From Flavobacteriales bacterium UBA5933 (lineage in GTDB: Bacteria; Bacteroidota; Bacteroidia; Flavobacteriales; Weeksellaceae): 19,540 nt of DNA. Within the stretch, counting starts at the first letter, position 1. Every line of letters begins with the position of its first letter. The position numbers and the translations under genes were made by a program. Where the stretch lies: contig DJDD01000082.1 of assembly GCA_002430925.1 (NCBI GenBank), forward strand, positions 2,227-21,766. Direction: 5' to 3'. Shown in pieces: positions 1-8,023 of this stretch. The notes under the pieces were generated by a model. The model searched no databases. It had not been told where the DNA came from and was given only the letters and a program-made list of their open reading frames with translations.

Positions 1-292
1 TTAAAACAGTTACTTGATAATAACCTGGTTTTTTAAAGAAATGAACTCCACTTTTATCATCAGAGGTTATTCCATCTCCAAAATGCCATCTCAAAGTTTT
101 TACATCTTTTGTATTATCTTTATAAATCAAAGAGTCTCCAACATTTATTGTATTTGGATAAGCTTGAGCGTTAATTTCATCTGCATTTAGGTCATTTTTA
201 CTTTTAAACCATAAATACAATAAAATAGTAATTACGGATAAAGCCGTAATACCAATAATAATATTGGTTTTGTTTTTCTGAATATAATTCAT
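1..292 (-). CDS. tssP: T6SS-iii membrane protein with PKD domain, probable TssP (partial)
   Basis: The reading frame starts at 292 on the minus strand and stays open for 97 codons to the window edge, so the C-terminus is missing. The N-terminus (about residues 1-9) is short and charged. It is followed by one strongly hydrophobic helix (about 10-29) and a hydrophilic segment expected to be periplasmic. Residues around 67-75 contain the W-x-F-G-D-G core typical of PKD-type beta-sandwich domains, followed by a G-Y-Y-x-V-T strand. It is the last visible gene of a minus-strand run with the regulator and two TssO-like genes. Subtype-iii T6SS loci commonly carry a single-pass PKD protein named TssP, part of the trans-envelope complex with TssN, TssO, TssQ and TssR. 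The family name rests on topology, domain and context, not on an alignment. The start is immediately preceded by a CTACCTAACC sequence shared with neighbouring genes. Confidence 0.6.
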   Translation of the reverse strand, partial: MNYIQKNKTNIIIGITALSVITILLYLWFKSKNDLNADEINAQAYPNTINVGDSLIYKDNTKDVKTLRWHFGDGITSDDKSGVHFFKKPGYYQVTVL

Positions 293-326
293 GGTTAGGT
301 AGATTTAGTTGATTATGTTTTAATTA

Positions 327-833
327 TTATTTTTTTGTCAATTGTAGTATTTGTTGTTGTTTTGTTTGATAACCAATAGAACAATCCTCAAATTGTTTTT
401 TGTAAATCATAACATTTTCTTTTATGTTAGAATTATTTTTTTTGTCATCTAGGTACATTTTATAAAATTTGGCTATTTTTAGATATGAATCTTTTCGTGA
501 ATCTTTTAAATTTCCCAATTCAAAAAAATTAGCAATATCACTTATACTATTTTCTAATTCATATCCTTTTACAGAATTTCTTTTTTCTAATTTTAATTTG
601 TCAATTTTTACAAAAGTACTGTCCAAAATAGGTTGAATTAAAGATTGTTGTTCGTCAAATTTATTTTTTTCGTTTAAAGTTTGAATTGATATTACATCAT
701 GATTATTAAAAGGAGAATTAAAATTTTTAATAAAAATGACTGAGAATAAAACAGATACTAATAGCAACATTCCTAATAAATAAGAAAAATAATATCGTTT
801 TTCTTTTTTAGATAAAGTAATTTGTACTTGCAT
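327..833 (-). CDS. TssO-like T6SS membrane protein, second copy
   Basis: A 168-residue protein with a short cytoplasmic, Lys-rich N-terminus, a single transmembrane helix (about residues 14-35) and a hydrophilic, largely helical region predicted to be periplasmic. Near the C-terminus is a conserved-looking lone cysteine (about residue 151, in F-E-D-C) followed by a Gln-rich helix. The architecture and length closely match the next gene upstream (852-1364), which also ends with a lone Cys in a charged helix. I read both as members of the TssO family of Bacteroidota T6SS envelope proteins. TssO is known as one component of the TssN/Q/O/P/R membrane complex of subtype iii. Two tandem TssO-like genes imply either duplication with specialisation or hetero-oligomers. 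The gap to the preceding gene is 18 bases, consistent with one transcript. The start is preceded by TAACCT directly abutting ATG. An alternative is an uncharacterised membrane partner specific to this locus. Confidence 0.6.
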   Translation of the reverse strand: MQVQITLSKKEKRYYFSYLLGMLLLVSVLFSVIFIKNFNSPFNNHDVISIQTLNEKNKFDEQQSLIQPILDSTFVKIDKLKLEKRNSVKGYELENSISDIANFFELGNLKDSRKDSYLKIAKFYKMYLDDKKNNSNIKENVMIYKKQFEDCSIGYQTKQQQILQLTKK

Positions 834-851
834 AGGTTATTTTTTAATTGA

Positions 852-1364
852 TTATTTAGTTAGTTGGTCAATAGCTTTATTTAGTTGATCAACTTTTCGT
901 TGACATTCGTTTAAATCTCTAAGTGCAATTTGTTCTTCATGATTTGTCATCATCATATCGTCTTTAAATTGTATCGATTTCTTTAAGCTATTCATTAATG
1001 AAGCATATTGTTTAAATTCCTTAATACTATCTTCTCCCATAACAATTTGGCATTCTTTGATATCTCGAACAATAGAATTTCTTAAAAAAATTTCATTACC
1101 AACTTGATTCTTTGATAATTTGCTCATTTTAAAATAAATAGTATCAAGTTTGGTCTGTAAAATATTATTACGACTAATGATTGTTTTATAATGTTCTACA
1201 TCTTGCTGTATAGTATCTTTTTGAACTTCCGAACTTTTAAAGAATAAGAAAATTGCTAAAAATGAAAAGCAGCACAAAATAATAAATGAAAAAATAAAGT
1301 TAAAAGTTCCTTTCTGAACATCTTTTTTATTTAATTTTTGTTGTCCTGAGGTTTTTGTTATCAT
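852..1364 (-). CDS. tssO: T6SS envelope protein TssO
   Basis: I choose the start at 1364, giving about 170 residues. The frame is open to 1430, but the longer form would overlap the regulator gene, and only the 1364 ATG carries the CTACCTACCT leader seen before neighbouring starts. The protein has a basic, Gln/Lys-rich cytoplasmic N-terminus (1-20), one hydrophobic helix (about 21-42) and a long alpha-helical periplasmic segment with a C-terminal coiled coil containing a conserved-looking E-C-Q-R-K. Length, single N-terminal helix and the C-terminal Cys-containing coiled coil fit the TssO family, part of the membrane complex that replaces TssJLM in Bacteroidota T6SS. It lies 31 bases downstream of the regulator and 18 bases upstream of a similar gene, so all are probably co-transcribed. 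The family assignment is by pattern and context. Confidence 0.7.
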   Translation of the reverse strand: MITKTSGQQKLNKKDVQKGTFNFIFSFIILCCFSFLAIFLFFKSSEVQKDTIQQDVEHYKTIISRNNILQTKLDTIYFKMSKLSKNQVGNEIFLRNSIVRDIKECQIVMGEDSIKEFKQYASLMNSLKKSIQFKDDMMMTNHEEQIALRDLNECQRKVDQLNKAIDQLTK

Positions 1365-1395
1365 AGGTAGGTAGATTGTTTTAAATTTATATTTT

Positions 1396-2067
1396 TTAAA
1401 TGCTTGAGTTATAATAGCCATACTCGACACAAAAACGAACTAAATCTATTTTATTTTTTAGCCCCAATCTGTCTGTTAATCGAGTGATATAAGTATCTAT
1501 TGTTCTTGTACTTAAATTTATTCTGTCACCAATTTCTTTGTTACTAAATCCTTCATAACAGAGTTTCATAATCTGAATTTCTGTAACAGTCAAATCAATT
1601 TTACTTTCTTCTTCTCGGTGACGATAATCTTTAACTGCTAGAGATTGACTTTGCCATTCTTTCTTATAATTTTCGTAATTATTTTTTTTAGATAAAATAC
1701 AATTACTTAGTATATCTTTTATGATAATACTATTTTTTTGGCAATAATAAGTATTCGGGATATTTTCAAGTATATCAGAAATATCATCTTGAAAAGTAGA
1801 AGAATAGGCTAAAATAGGTGTGTTTAAATCAGTTTTTCTAATAATTTTTATTGCTTCTATTCCACTTAGAATAGGCATGAAAAGATTAATTAAAAAAACA
1901 TCTTCTTGTTTTCTATAAAGTCGATTTATTAATTCACTTCCATTGTTACAAATATTTGTGATTTGATAAAATGGATTTTCTAAAAGCATTTTTTTTAAAA
2001 ATTGCTTAAAATAAATATCATTTTCAGCAATAGAAAATCTAGTTGTTAAGTAAGTATTTGTATTCAT
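1396..2067 (-). CDS. Atypical response regulator, degenerate receiver plus LuxR-type HTH
   Basis: A 223-residue protein. Residues about 10-120 align in pattern with the receiver domain of NarL/FixJ-type regulators, but the key sites are changed. The position of the phospho-acceptor Asp is Asn61 (in L-I-N-L-F-M-P-x-x-x-G). Of the N-terminal acidic pair, one is Glu15 and the other Asn16. The conserved Lys appears as Lys111 and the Ser/Thr site as Ser89. A charged linker (about 125-155) leads to a LuxR-type helix-turn-helix (about 159-213) with the L-T-x-x-E and S-N-K-E-I signatures and a recognition helix S-T-R-T-I-D-T-Y. It is the first gene of the leftward T6SS operon and faces tssH across a 204-base gap, the typical place for a local regulator. 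I infer that it controls the T6SS without Asp phosphorylation. No histidine kinase gene is in the window. Confidence 0.85.
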   Translation of the reverse strand: MNTNTYLTTRFSIAENDIYFKQFLKKMLLENPFYQITNICNNGSELINRLYRKQEDVFLINLFMPILSGIEAIKIIRKTDLNTPILAYSSTFQDDISDILENIPNTYYCQKNSIIIKDILSNCILSKKNNYENYKKEWQSQSLAVKDYRHREEESKIDLTVTEIQIMKLCYEGFSNKEIGDRINLSTRTIDTYITRLTDRLGLKNKIDLVRFCVEYGYYNSSI

Positions 2068-2271
2068 AATAGGTATAGAGATTAGGTAGTGCTAATATAG
2101 AAATTTATTTTTAATTATACATAATTGTTTTTTGATAAATTTTATTTTAAAATTTTGAATAAAAAAAATAAATAAAAAAACATTTTTTAATTTAAATGCC
2201 TATATTTGTTATGTTTAAAAAATAAATTAAACAGAAAACCTTAACTTATCTACTAACCTAAACCTACAATA
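2068..2271. promoter_or_regulatory. Divergent T6SS intergenic regulatory region
   Basis: A 204-base, extremely AT-rich gap between the divergent regulator gene and tssH. It holds A- and T-tracts (about 2130-2190), a perfect TAnnTTTG element for the rightward operon, and a one-mismatch TAnnTTTG candidate for the leftward operon at about 2091-2098 on the minus strand. ACCTA-type sequences sit near both start codons. No RNA gene or open frame of interest is seen. It is the natural place for the neighbouring LuxR-type regulator to bind, but I cannot identify its operator. Confidence 0.6.
2201..2208 (+). promoter_or_regulatory. TAnnTTTG -7 element for the tssH-tssC operon
   Basis: TATATTTG matches the Bacteroidota sigma-70 -7 consensus TAnnTTTG perfectly. 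Transcription would begin near 2215, giving a leader of about 57 bases before the tssH ATG. The expected TTG/TTTG about 20 bases upstream is absent (the region is an A/T tract), so the promoter may be weak or need an activator. Such a short motif can also occur by chance in AT-rich DNA. Confidence 0.5.
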
Positions 2272-4761
2272 ATGAGTATCCTAATTACTAACGATACGAC
2301 TAAAGACGTTTTCCATATTGCGCAATCAATCGCAAAAGAAAATTATAATTCTACTTACGGTGCGTCACACGTTTTGATGGCTCTTATGCACAAAGATATT
2401 GGGCTAAGAGATTTTTTAACTTCTATTGATAAAGATTTTAATTATATCTATGATTGGGCTGATGTAAGAATTGAAGAATATACAAAAACAGCACATTTGC
2501 CAGATCAAGTTCTTCCAGATAATCAAATGAATTTGATTCTAGAAGAAGCAGATGAAATTAGAATAAAATTAGGCTTAGATGAAATCACAGCGATTTGTTT
2601 ATTAGCTAGTATTACAAAGCCAAATGTAGCATATAATGTACAAGAATTAAAATCTTTACCTTTAAGGGAATATGAAATTTTAAATCTTTTTAGAGGAAAT
2701 GAAAATGATATCTCAATTACAGAAGAGAGATTATTAGGTAAAACAGTCTCAGATGATAATAAGTATCCATCTATAAATAGCTATTGTATAAATAAAACAC
2801 AAGAAGCGAAAGATGGAAAATTGGATAATATTGTTGGACGCGATAAAGAACTTCGTAATTTGGTTGAAATTCTTTGTAGAAGAACTAAACCAAATGTTAT
2901 TGTTGTTGGTGAGCCAGGTGTTGGAAAAACGGCTTTAATAGAAGGTTTTGCTAATGAAATTAATAAAAGTAATGTTCCTGAAATGTTACAAGGAGCAACA
3001 TTATTAGAGCTTGATACAGGTTCTCTATTAGCTGGTACATCCTATAAAGGAGAGATAGAAGATCGTTTAAAAAAGGTGATTAATGAATGTAAACAAATGA
3101 ATAAGACTGTCCTATTTATTGATGAAATCCATTCACTTCTAGATCCTAAAGGGGCCGCAGGTAATGTTGCTAATCTTTTAAAACCAGAATTAGCTCGAGG
3201 AGAAATTACTGTTATAGGAGCTACTACACAAGAAGAATATCGTAAAATTATTGAACCTGAACGTGCCTTTGACAGACGATTTGAGGTTCTTATAATCGAG
3301 GAACCAGATGATGTAACTTGTGCAAAAATGATTGAAGTTATACTTGACGGTTATACTAAACATCATAAGATAGAAGTTGATAAACTTGCTTTACCTGAAT
3401 GCATTCGATTAGCAAAGCGTTATTCAAAAGGTAGAAAGCTTCCTGATTCTGCAATAGATTTATTAGACCGTACAATGGCTTCTATAAAAATGTTGGATGA
3501 ACTTTCAGAAAAAGAATTAACCGAGTGGAAAAGCATTTATGATGATTTAAAGAACGATCAAACAAATAATGATTTTAAAGTTCAAGAATTTATTTGGCAA
3601 TTAAACCTTCTTAAAAATAAATTGAGTCCAATTTTGTGGGGTTCTCTTTCTGAACAACATATTCTTGATGATAAAATGTCATTAGAAGAAATTGAAAAAA
3701 TTATAGATTCTACTTACAAAGAACTTCTTCAACATGCAGCAATAAAAAGAGAAAAAATTGGAAAAATGGAGATGGCAGCTGTAATGGCAGCTAAAACAAA
3801 TATACCAATTGGTAAAATACAAGCGCAAGAGAAAGAAAAACTATTAAACATGGAAACTCTTTTGATGAACCGTGTTGTAGGGCAGAATCATGCACTAAAA
3901 ATTTTAGCTGATGCAATCATTGAAAATAGAAGCGGTTTAAATAAACCTGGACAACCTATTGGTTCTTTCTTTTTATTAGGACCTACAGGGACAGGAAAAA
4001 CAGAATTAGCTAAATCTATAGCAGAACTGCTATTCAATGATGAGAAAGCTATGATTCGATTCGACATGTCTGAATTCAAAGAAGAACATTCTGCAGCATT
4101 ACTTTATGGTGCGCCTCCTGGCTATGTTGGTTATGAAGAGGGAGGAATGCTTGTAAATAAAATAAGACAACAGCCTTATACAGTTGTTTTGTTTGATGAA
4201 ATAGAAAAAGCACATAGTTCTGTTTTTGATGTTTTTCTTCAAATAATGGATGAAGGAAAAGTACATGATAAATTAGGAAAAGAAGGTGATTTTAGTAATT
4301 CATTAATCCTTTTTACTTCTAATATTGGAAGTGATGAAATAGTTAAACATTTTGAACGAAAAGAAATTCCTGATTCATCTAATTTAATGAAAATAATGAC
4401 TAATTCAGGACGCTTTAGACCAGAATTCTTAGCACGTATTACAGAAATAATTCCTTTTGCTCCAATTACAGAAGAAATAGCGGATAAAATTTTCGTAATT
4501 CAACTGAAAACATTAATTAATTCATTGTCAAGAATGAATATAAACCTGGAAATATCAAAAGATGCAATAAATTATCTTGCAACAACAGGTTTTAGCAGCA
4601 AATATGGTGCTCGACAAATTTCTGGAGTAATTAGAACTCAAATAGCTCGACCTATTTCTAAAATGATTGTTCGCGAAGAGGTAAAAGCTGGTCAAAAAAT
4701 AAAAATTGATTTAAGCAAAAATGGACAAGAAATAGAGTGGAAAGTAATAGAAGAAAAATAA
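2272..4761 (+). CDS. tssH: T6SS AAA+ ATPase TssH (ClpV)
   Basis: An 829-residue HSP100/Clp-type ATPase that recognises and disassembles the contracted TssBC sheath so that its subunits can be reused. The domain order is the family's: a Clp-N-like repeat region (about 1-145), the first AAA+ module with Walker A G-E-P-G-V-G-K-T at 213-220 and Walker B around D284-E285, an arginine-containing R-A-F-D-R-R-F segment, a middle region (about 400-500), the second AAA+ module with Walker A G-P-T-G-T-G-K-T at 570-577 and Walker B around D642-E643, and a C-terminal D2-small domain. The length is normal for ClpV/ClpB. ClpV rather than the general chaperone ClpB is inferred from its place at the head of a run of T6SS genes. 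Both ATP sites look intact. The start at 2272 follows a leader rich in CTAACCT motifs and has no Shine-Dalgarno. Confidence 0.95.
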   Translation: MSILITNDTTKDVFHIAQSIAKENYNSTYGASHVLMALMHKDIGLRDFLTSIDKDFNYIYDWADVRIEEYTKTAHLPDQVLPDNQMNLILEEADEIRIKLGLDEITAICLLASITKPNVAYNVQELKSLPLREYEILNLFRGNENDISITEERLLGKTVSDDNKYPSINSYCINKTQEAKDGKLDNIVGRDKELRNLVEILCRRTKPNVIVVGEPGVGKTALIEGFANEINKSNVPEMLQGATLLELDTGSLLAGTSYKGEIEDRLKKVINECKQMNKTVLFIDEIHSLLDPKGAAGNVANLLKPELARGEITVIGATTQEEYRKIIEPERAFDRRFEVLIIEEPDDVTCAKMIEVILDGYTKHHKIEVDKLALPECIRLAKRYSKGRKLPDSAIDLLDRTMASIKMLDELSEKELTEWKSIYDDLKNDQTNNDFKVQEFIWQLNLLKNKLSPILWGSLSEQHILDDKMSLEEIEKIIDSTYKELLQHAAIKREKIGKMEMAAVMAAKTNIPIGKIQAQEKEKLLNMETLLMNRVVGQNHALKILADAIIENRSGLNKPGQPIGSFFLLGPTGTGKTELAKSIAELLFNDEKAMIRFDMSEFKEEHSAALLYGAPPGYVGYEEGGMLVNKIRQQPYTVVLFDEIEKAHSSVFDVFLQIMDEGKVHDKLGKEGDFSNSLILFTSNIGSDEIVKHFERKEIPDSSNLMKIMTNSGRFRPEFLARITEIIPFAPITEEIADKIFVIQLKTLINSLSRMNINLEISKDAINYLATTGFSSKYGARQISGVIRTQIARPISKMIVREEVKAGQKIKIDLSKNGQEIEWKVIEEK

Positions 4762-4792
4762 TCATTAACATTATTAAATTAGCCAACCAACT

Positions 4793-5644
4793 ATGCTAAA
4801 ATTTGTAATAATATTTTCGTTAATAGCTCTTCCTAAATATGGCAATGCACAAACTTTAGGAGCTACAGACACTTCTGACAAAAGTGTACAACAATATAAA
4901 AGTGTCATCCAAAATAATAGAGATATTGTAGATTTTATTGAATATTCTCTTCAAGAAAAGGGACTTCCTAGGCATTTAAAGAATTTAGCTTTAATAGAAT
5001 CAGGATTTAATTCCGGAACGATTTCTTCTGCAGGAGCAAAAGGAGTTTGGCAGTTTATGGTACCTCATGCAAATCAGTATGGTCTAACGGAGAAAGACCG
5101 ATCTGATATTTATAGAAGTACAAAAGCTGCTGTAAATTCACTTGGTAACCTTTATAAGAAGTATGGTAACTGGATAACAGTTGTTGCTGCGTATAATTGT
5201 GGAGAAGGGAATATTCAAAAAGCAATGAATAAAGCTGGATCTAAAAAATATACTGATTTTTACCCTTATTTATCAAATGAGACTATAAACCATGTTCAAA
5301 AATACTTAAATGCAAGTTATGCAAGTGGTGAATTATCAGAAGTTTTAAGTGATTATTATGGTATGGAAGATTCAAATAATTTAGAAACAAGCTATAAAGA
5401 ATTTGTTCCAGAGATAATAGATTTTAATATTTCCACAACACAAATTAATTCAGGATATAATCTTGGTGTAATAGCGAAATTTTTAAAAATTCCAACAGAA
5501 GAATTACTTGAATTGAATGAAAACTTAATAACGGAATTGAATGAAACTGGAGAGGGAACATTGCATCTATCAAATGATTTAATGACAACCTTTACATTAA
5601 ATCAGGATGAAATTTTAAATCAATCGTTAAAAAATTCAAATTAA
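4793..5644 (+). CDS. Secreted lytic transglycosylase (SLT/MltD-like), T6SS-associated
   Basis: A 283-residue protein with a signal peptide (about 1-19, ending N-A-Q, probable cleavage nearby). The SLT domain shows the catalytic Glu69 in L-I-E-S-G-F, the G-A-x-G-x-W-Q-F-M motif (about 81-89) and the A-A-Y-N-x-G-E-G-N motif (about 132-140) that closes the active-site cleft. The C-terminal part (about 200-270) has a single LysM-like stretch with hydrophobic helix spacing. The enzyme would cleave peptidoglycan strands non-hydrolytically in the periplasm. Located between tssH and tssE, 31 bases after tssH, it is most simply read as a wall-remodelling factor that makes room for the T6SS envelope complex, as dedicated murein enzymes do in other secretion systems. 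That role is inferred from context. An effector role is less likely, since it has an ordinary Sec signal and lies inside the structural operon. Confidence 0.85.
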   Translation: MLKFVIIFSLIALPKYGNAQTLGATDTSDKSVQQYKSVIQNNRDIVDFIEYSLQEKGLPRHLKNLALIESGFNSGTISSAGAKGVWQFMVPHANQYGLTEKDRSDIYRSTKAAVNSLGNLYKKYGNWITVVAAYNCGEGNIQKAMNKAGSKKYTDFYPYLSNETINHVQKYLNASYASGELSEVLSDYYGMEDSNNLETSYKEFVPEIIDFNISTTQINSGYNLGVIAKFLKIPTEELLELNENLITELNETGEGTLHLSNDLMTTFTLNQDEILNQSLKNSN

Positions 5645-5667
5645 GAATTTTTTAGTTCCAAAAAAAA

Positions 5668-5682
5668 GTCTTAAATTAAGAC
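5668..5682. repeat. Small inverted repeat upstream of tssE
   Basis: GTCTTAA and TTAAGAC flank a single central A, a perfect 7-base-pair dyad 24 bases before the tssE start. It follows an A-tract. It could be a weak hairpin affecting tssE expression or a protein-binding dyad, but it is short enough to be chance in AT-rich DNA. Confidence 0.3.
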
Positions 5683-5706
5683 AACCAATCTATTACCAAT
5701 CATTTT

Positions 5707-6147
5707 ATGGAAAACTCTAACTACAAATTACCTTTTAGACCATTAAATCTAATGGCAAGCAATGGACAAGTAGAAACTTGTGATCCTTTTGAGAGTATTG
5801 CACAAAACATAATGCTACTTATCACTACAAAAAAAGGAGAAAATAGATACGACGAAGATTATGGAAATGACGTTTGGGACATAGAGTTTGATAACGGAAT
5901 TAGTACACCTACTTGGGAAAATATTTTTGTTAAAAGTCTTATAAGACAAATTAATAATTATGAATCCCGATTACTAAATCCTAAAGTACAAGCTCATATA
6001 TCTTACGTGGAACATAATTATAATACAAGAGGGTTTACGGAAGTAAAAAAGAAAGTAAGCATAGGAATTAATGCTAAACTTGAGTCGACAGGAGAAAATT
6101 TTAATTTTTCTACAGAACTATATCTTAGCCCAATGTCTATCTATTAA
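5707..6147 (+). CDS. tssE: T6SS baseplate subunit TssE (gp25-like)
   Basis: A 146-residue protein of the GPW/gp25 lysozyme-like fold family. In T6SS these proteins are not lysozymes. They form the baseplate wedge contact that initiates the TssBC sheath. Visible family features are the N-terminal helix with S-I-A-Q-N-I (about 30-36), the turn motif K-K-G-E-N-R-Y-D-E-D-Y-G (about 42-52), which corresponds to the R-P-G-E-R...F-G of the family, and a C-terminal beta strand region ending P-M-S. The length is typical. It is followed by tssF after 11 bases, and the order tssE-tssF-tssG is the common baseplate wedge arrangement. Confidence 0.88.
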   Translation: MENSNYKLPFRPLNLMASNGQVETCDPFESIAQNIMLLITTKKGENRYDEDYGNDVWDIEFDNGISTPTWENIFVKSLIRQINNYESRLLNPKVQAHISYVEHNYNTRGFTEVKKKVSIGINAKLESTGENFNFSTELYLSPMSIY

Positions 6148-6158
6148 TAAAATAAAGA

Positions 6159-8012
6159 ATGAACCTAAACCAACAAACCTATTCTAAAGAATCAATAAAA
6201 GCAAGAATGTTGCAAAATGCAACAAGGATTTGGGGTGTAAAAAATATACAATCTTTAGACCCTTTAGTCAAACTTTTAATTGAAGCTTTTAGCACAGAAG
6301 TTTTTAAAGCCAATAATGAAATACAAAACGTAAATGGACGTATTGTTGAAAAATTAGCACGTTTATTAACTCCTACAAAATATACACATCCAAGTCCTGC
6401 TCACGCTATTGCATTTTCTATACCTGATGAAAATGAAGAGTTGCTTTTAGAACATACGGAATTTATTTACAAAAAAACAGTAAACTCATTTCGTAAATTA
6501 CAATCAAATAAGCAAGTAGATATTCCTTTTACACCAATTTATGATGTAGAATTGATAAATGCCCAAACAGTATTGATGGTTGCGGGAAATACAGTGTATG
6601 AGATTGATGAAAAATTAAATAAATTTCCTATTGGCAGATTTTCAAATTCTCTTGAAAGTTATAGAAAAATTAAAATCGGAATTGATTTTACAAATTATAT
6701 TTCTGAAATTTTTCCAGATAAATTGAGTTTTTATTTTTCTAATCCAACTTTTGAACACATTGATTTTGTTTATAATTTATTACCACATGTTAAAATAACA
6801 TGTAATGGTAAATTACTGGATGTTTCACCAGGTAAATCTTATCCAAAAGTTGAGAATGTTCAGGGATACGAAGGTCTTTTTAGAGACCAATCAGTTTATT
6901 TCAAGCTGAAAGAGGATATTGAAAATATCTATTCAGATAAATTTATTGAAATAAGCAATTTTAGTAAAAAACTTGAAGAAAATATTACCAATTGGCCAGA
7001 AGATTTATCTGATCAAAAACATTTAATTGAACAATATAAAGAGCGCAAAATTATTTGGTTGACATTAGAATTTCCTCCTCAATACAATCAAGATATTTTA
7101 GAGAATTTTTTATGTGTTTTAAATGCATTTCCAATATACAATAGAGGTTGGAAAAAAACGGAATATAGCCTAGATATTATGGGAAATAATATTCCGTTGC
7201 AAACAACAGATAACCAATATTTTCTTTATGTCGATGAAGTAATTGACGAGCAAGGTAAAAAATATACAGAAATCCCATTTACACCTACAAACGATTTAGA
7301 ACGCGGTTTATATACTGTTCGAAAAGGTGGGATGGAACGTTTTAATGAACGTAATGCTGTCGATTTATTATCTAATGTTATGGAGCTTTTGAGAGATGAA
7401 GTTGCAGCATTTTCAATTTATAATCGTGATCAAGTAAAAGATGTACTGGGTGAAATATCATTAAAGATGAAAGGCTTGATGATAAAAACAGATCAAGTAA
7501 ATAGAGAATTGAAAGATGATGTTAATTATGTTATTATAGAACCGGTTGAAAATTCTGGACATACCTATGCTACTTTTTGGATTACAAATTGTGATATGGC
7601 AAATAGTTTAAGACCATCTACAGAACTAAAATCTCACGAAGAAAAGCAGATGATTACTTTGTTGACTGAAACAACTGGTGGATTTGAAGCTCAAAAAAGA
7701 TCTGATAATATTTTGGCTTATAAATATGCTTTGACAACACGAGATAAAATTATATCAAAAGAAGATGTTAAAAATTATTGTAAAATGGAACTTCGTGACG
7801 AAGTAAAGAAAATAAATGTAAAAAGAGGAACAATGATTAGTGATCGACCAAAAGAAGGATTTATTCGAACAGTCGACATTGAAATTATTCCTCAAGATTA
7901 TTCATTTTATGGACAAAAATATTGGGATAATATTGCTGAGGTATTAAAAAATAATATAAAACTAAAAGCAATAGATGGTATTGAGTATCGTGTAAATATT
8001 ATTGAAAATTAA
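6159..8012 (+). CDS. tssF: T6SS baseplate subunit TssF
   Basis: A 617-residue protein. Its N-terminal segment (about 8-70) shows the family pattern: a helix resembling phage gp6-type baseplate proteins, with D-P-L-V-K-L-L-I-E-A-F and a following E-K-L-A-R-L-L-T-P-x-x-Y motif that precedes a Pro-rich H-P-S-P-A-H-A. TssF forms the baseplate wedge with TssG and TssE and contacts the VgrG spike and TssK. The length is within the usual range (about 580-640). It sits directly between tssE (11-base gap) and tssG (11-base gap). No truncation or frameshift is seen. Confidence 0.92.
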   Translation: MNLNQQTYSKESIKARMLQNATRIWGVKNIQSLDPLVKLLIEAFSTEVFKANNEIQNVNGRIVEKLARLLTPTKYTHPSPAHAIAFSIPDENEELLLEHTEFIYKKTVNSFRKLQSNKQVDIPFTPIYDVELINAQTVLMVAGNTVYEIDEKLNKFPIGRFSNSLESYRKIKIGIDFTNYISEIFPDKLSFYFSNPTFEHIDFVYNLLPHVKITCNGKLLDVSPGKSYPKVENVQGYEGLFRDQSVYFKLKEDIENIYSDKFIEISNFSKKLEENITNWPEDLSDQKHLIEQYKERKIIWLTLEFPPQYNQDILENFLCVLNAFPIYNRGWKKTEYSLDIMGNNIPLQTTDNQYFLYVDEVIDEQGKKYTEIPFTPTNDLERGLYTVRKGGMERFNERNAVDLLSNVMELLRDEVAAFSIYNRDQVKDVLGEISLKMKGLMIKTDQVNRELKDDVNYVIIEPVENSGHTYATFWITNCDMANSLRPSTELKSHEEKQMITLLTETTGGFEAQKRSDNILAYKYALTTRDKIISKEDVKNYCKMELRDEVKKINVKRGTMISDRPKEGFIRTVDIEIIPQDYSFYGQKYWDNIAEVLKNNIKLKAIDGIEYRVNIIEN

Positions 8013-8023
8013 GTTTTAATAAA

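Noticed and set aside
1365..1430. Longer N-terminus for TssO, starting at 1430
   Set aside because: It would overlap the regulator gene by 35 bases. The ATG at 1364 has the leader motif of the neighbouring genes and places the membrane helix at the usual distance.
3888..4079. 63-residue open frame antisense to tssH
   Set aside because: It lies entirely within the second ATPase domain of a clear gene and shows no recognisable protein features.
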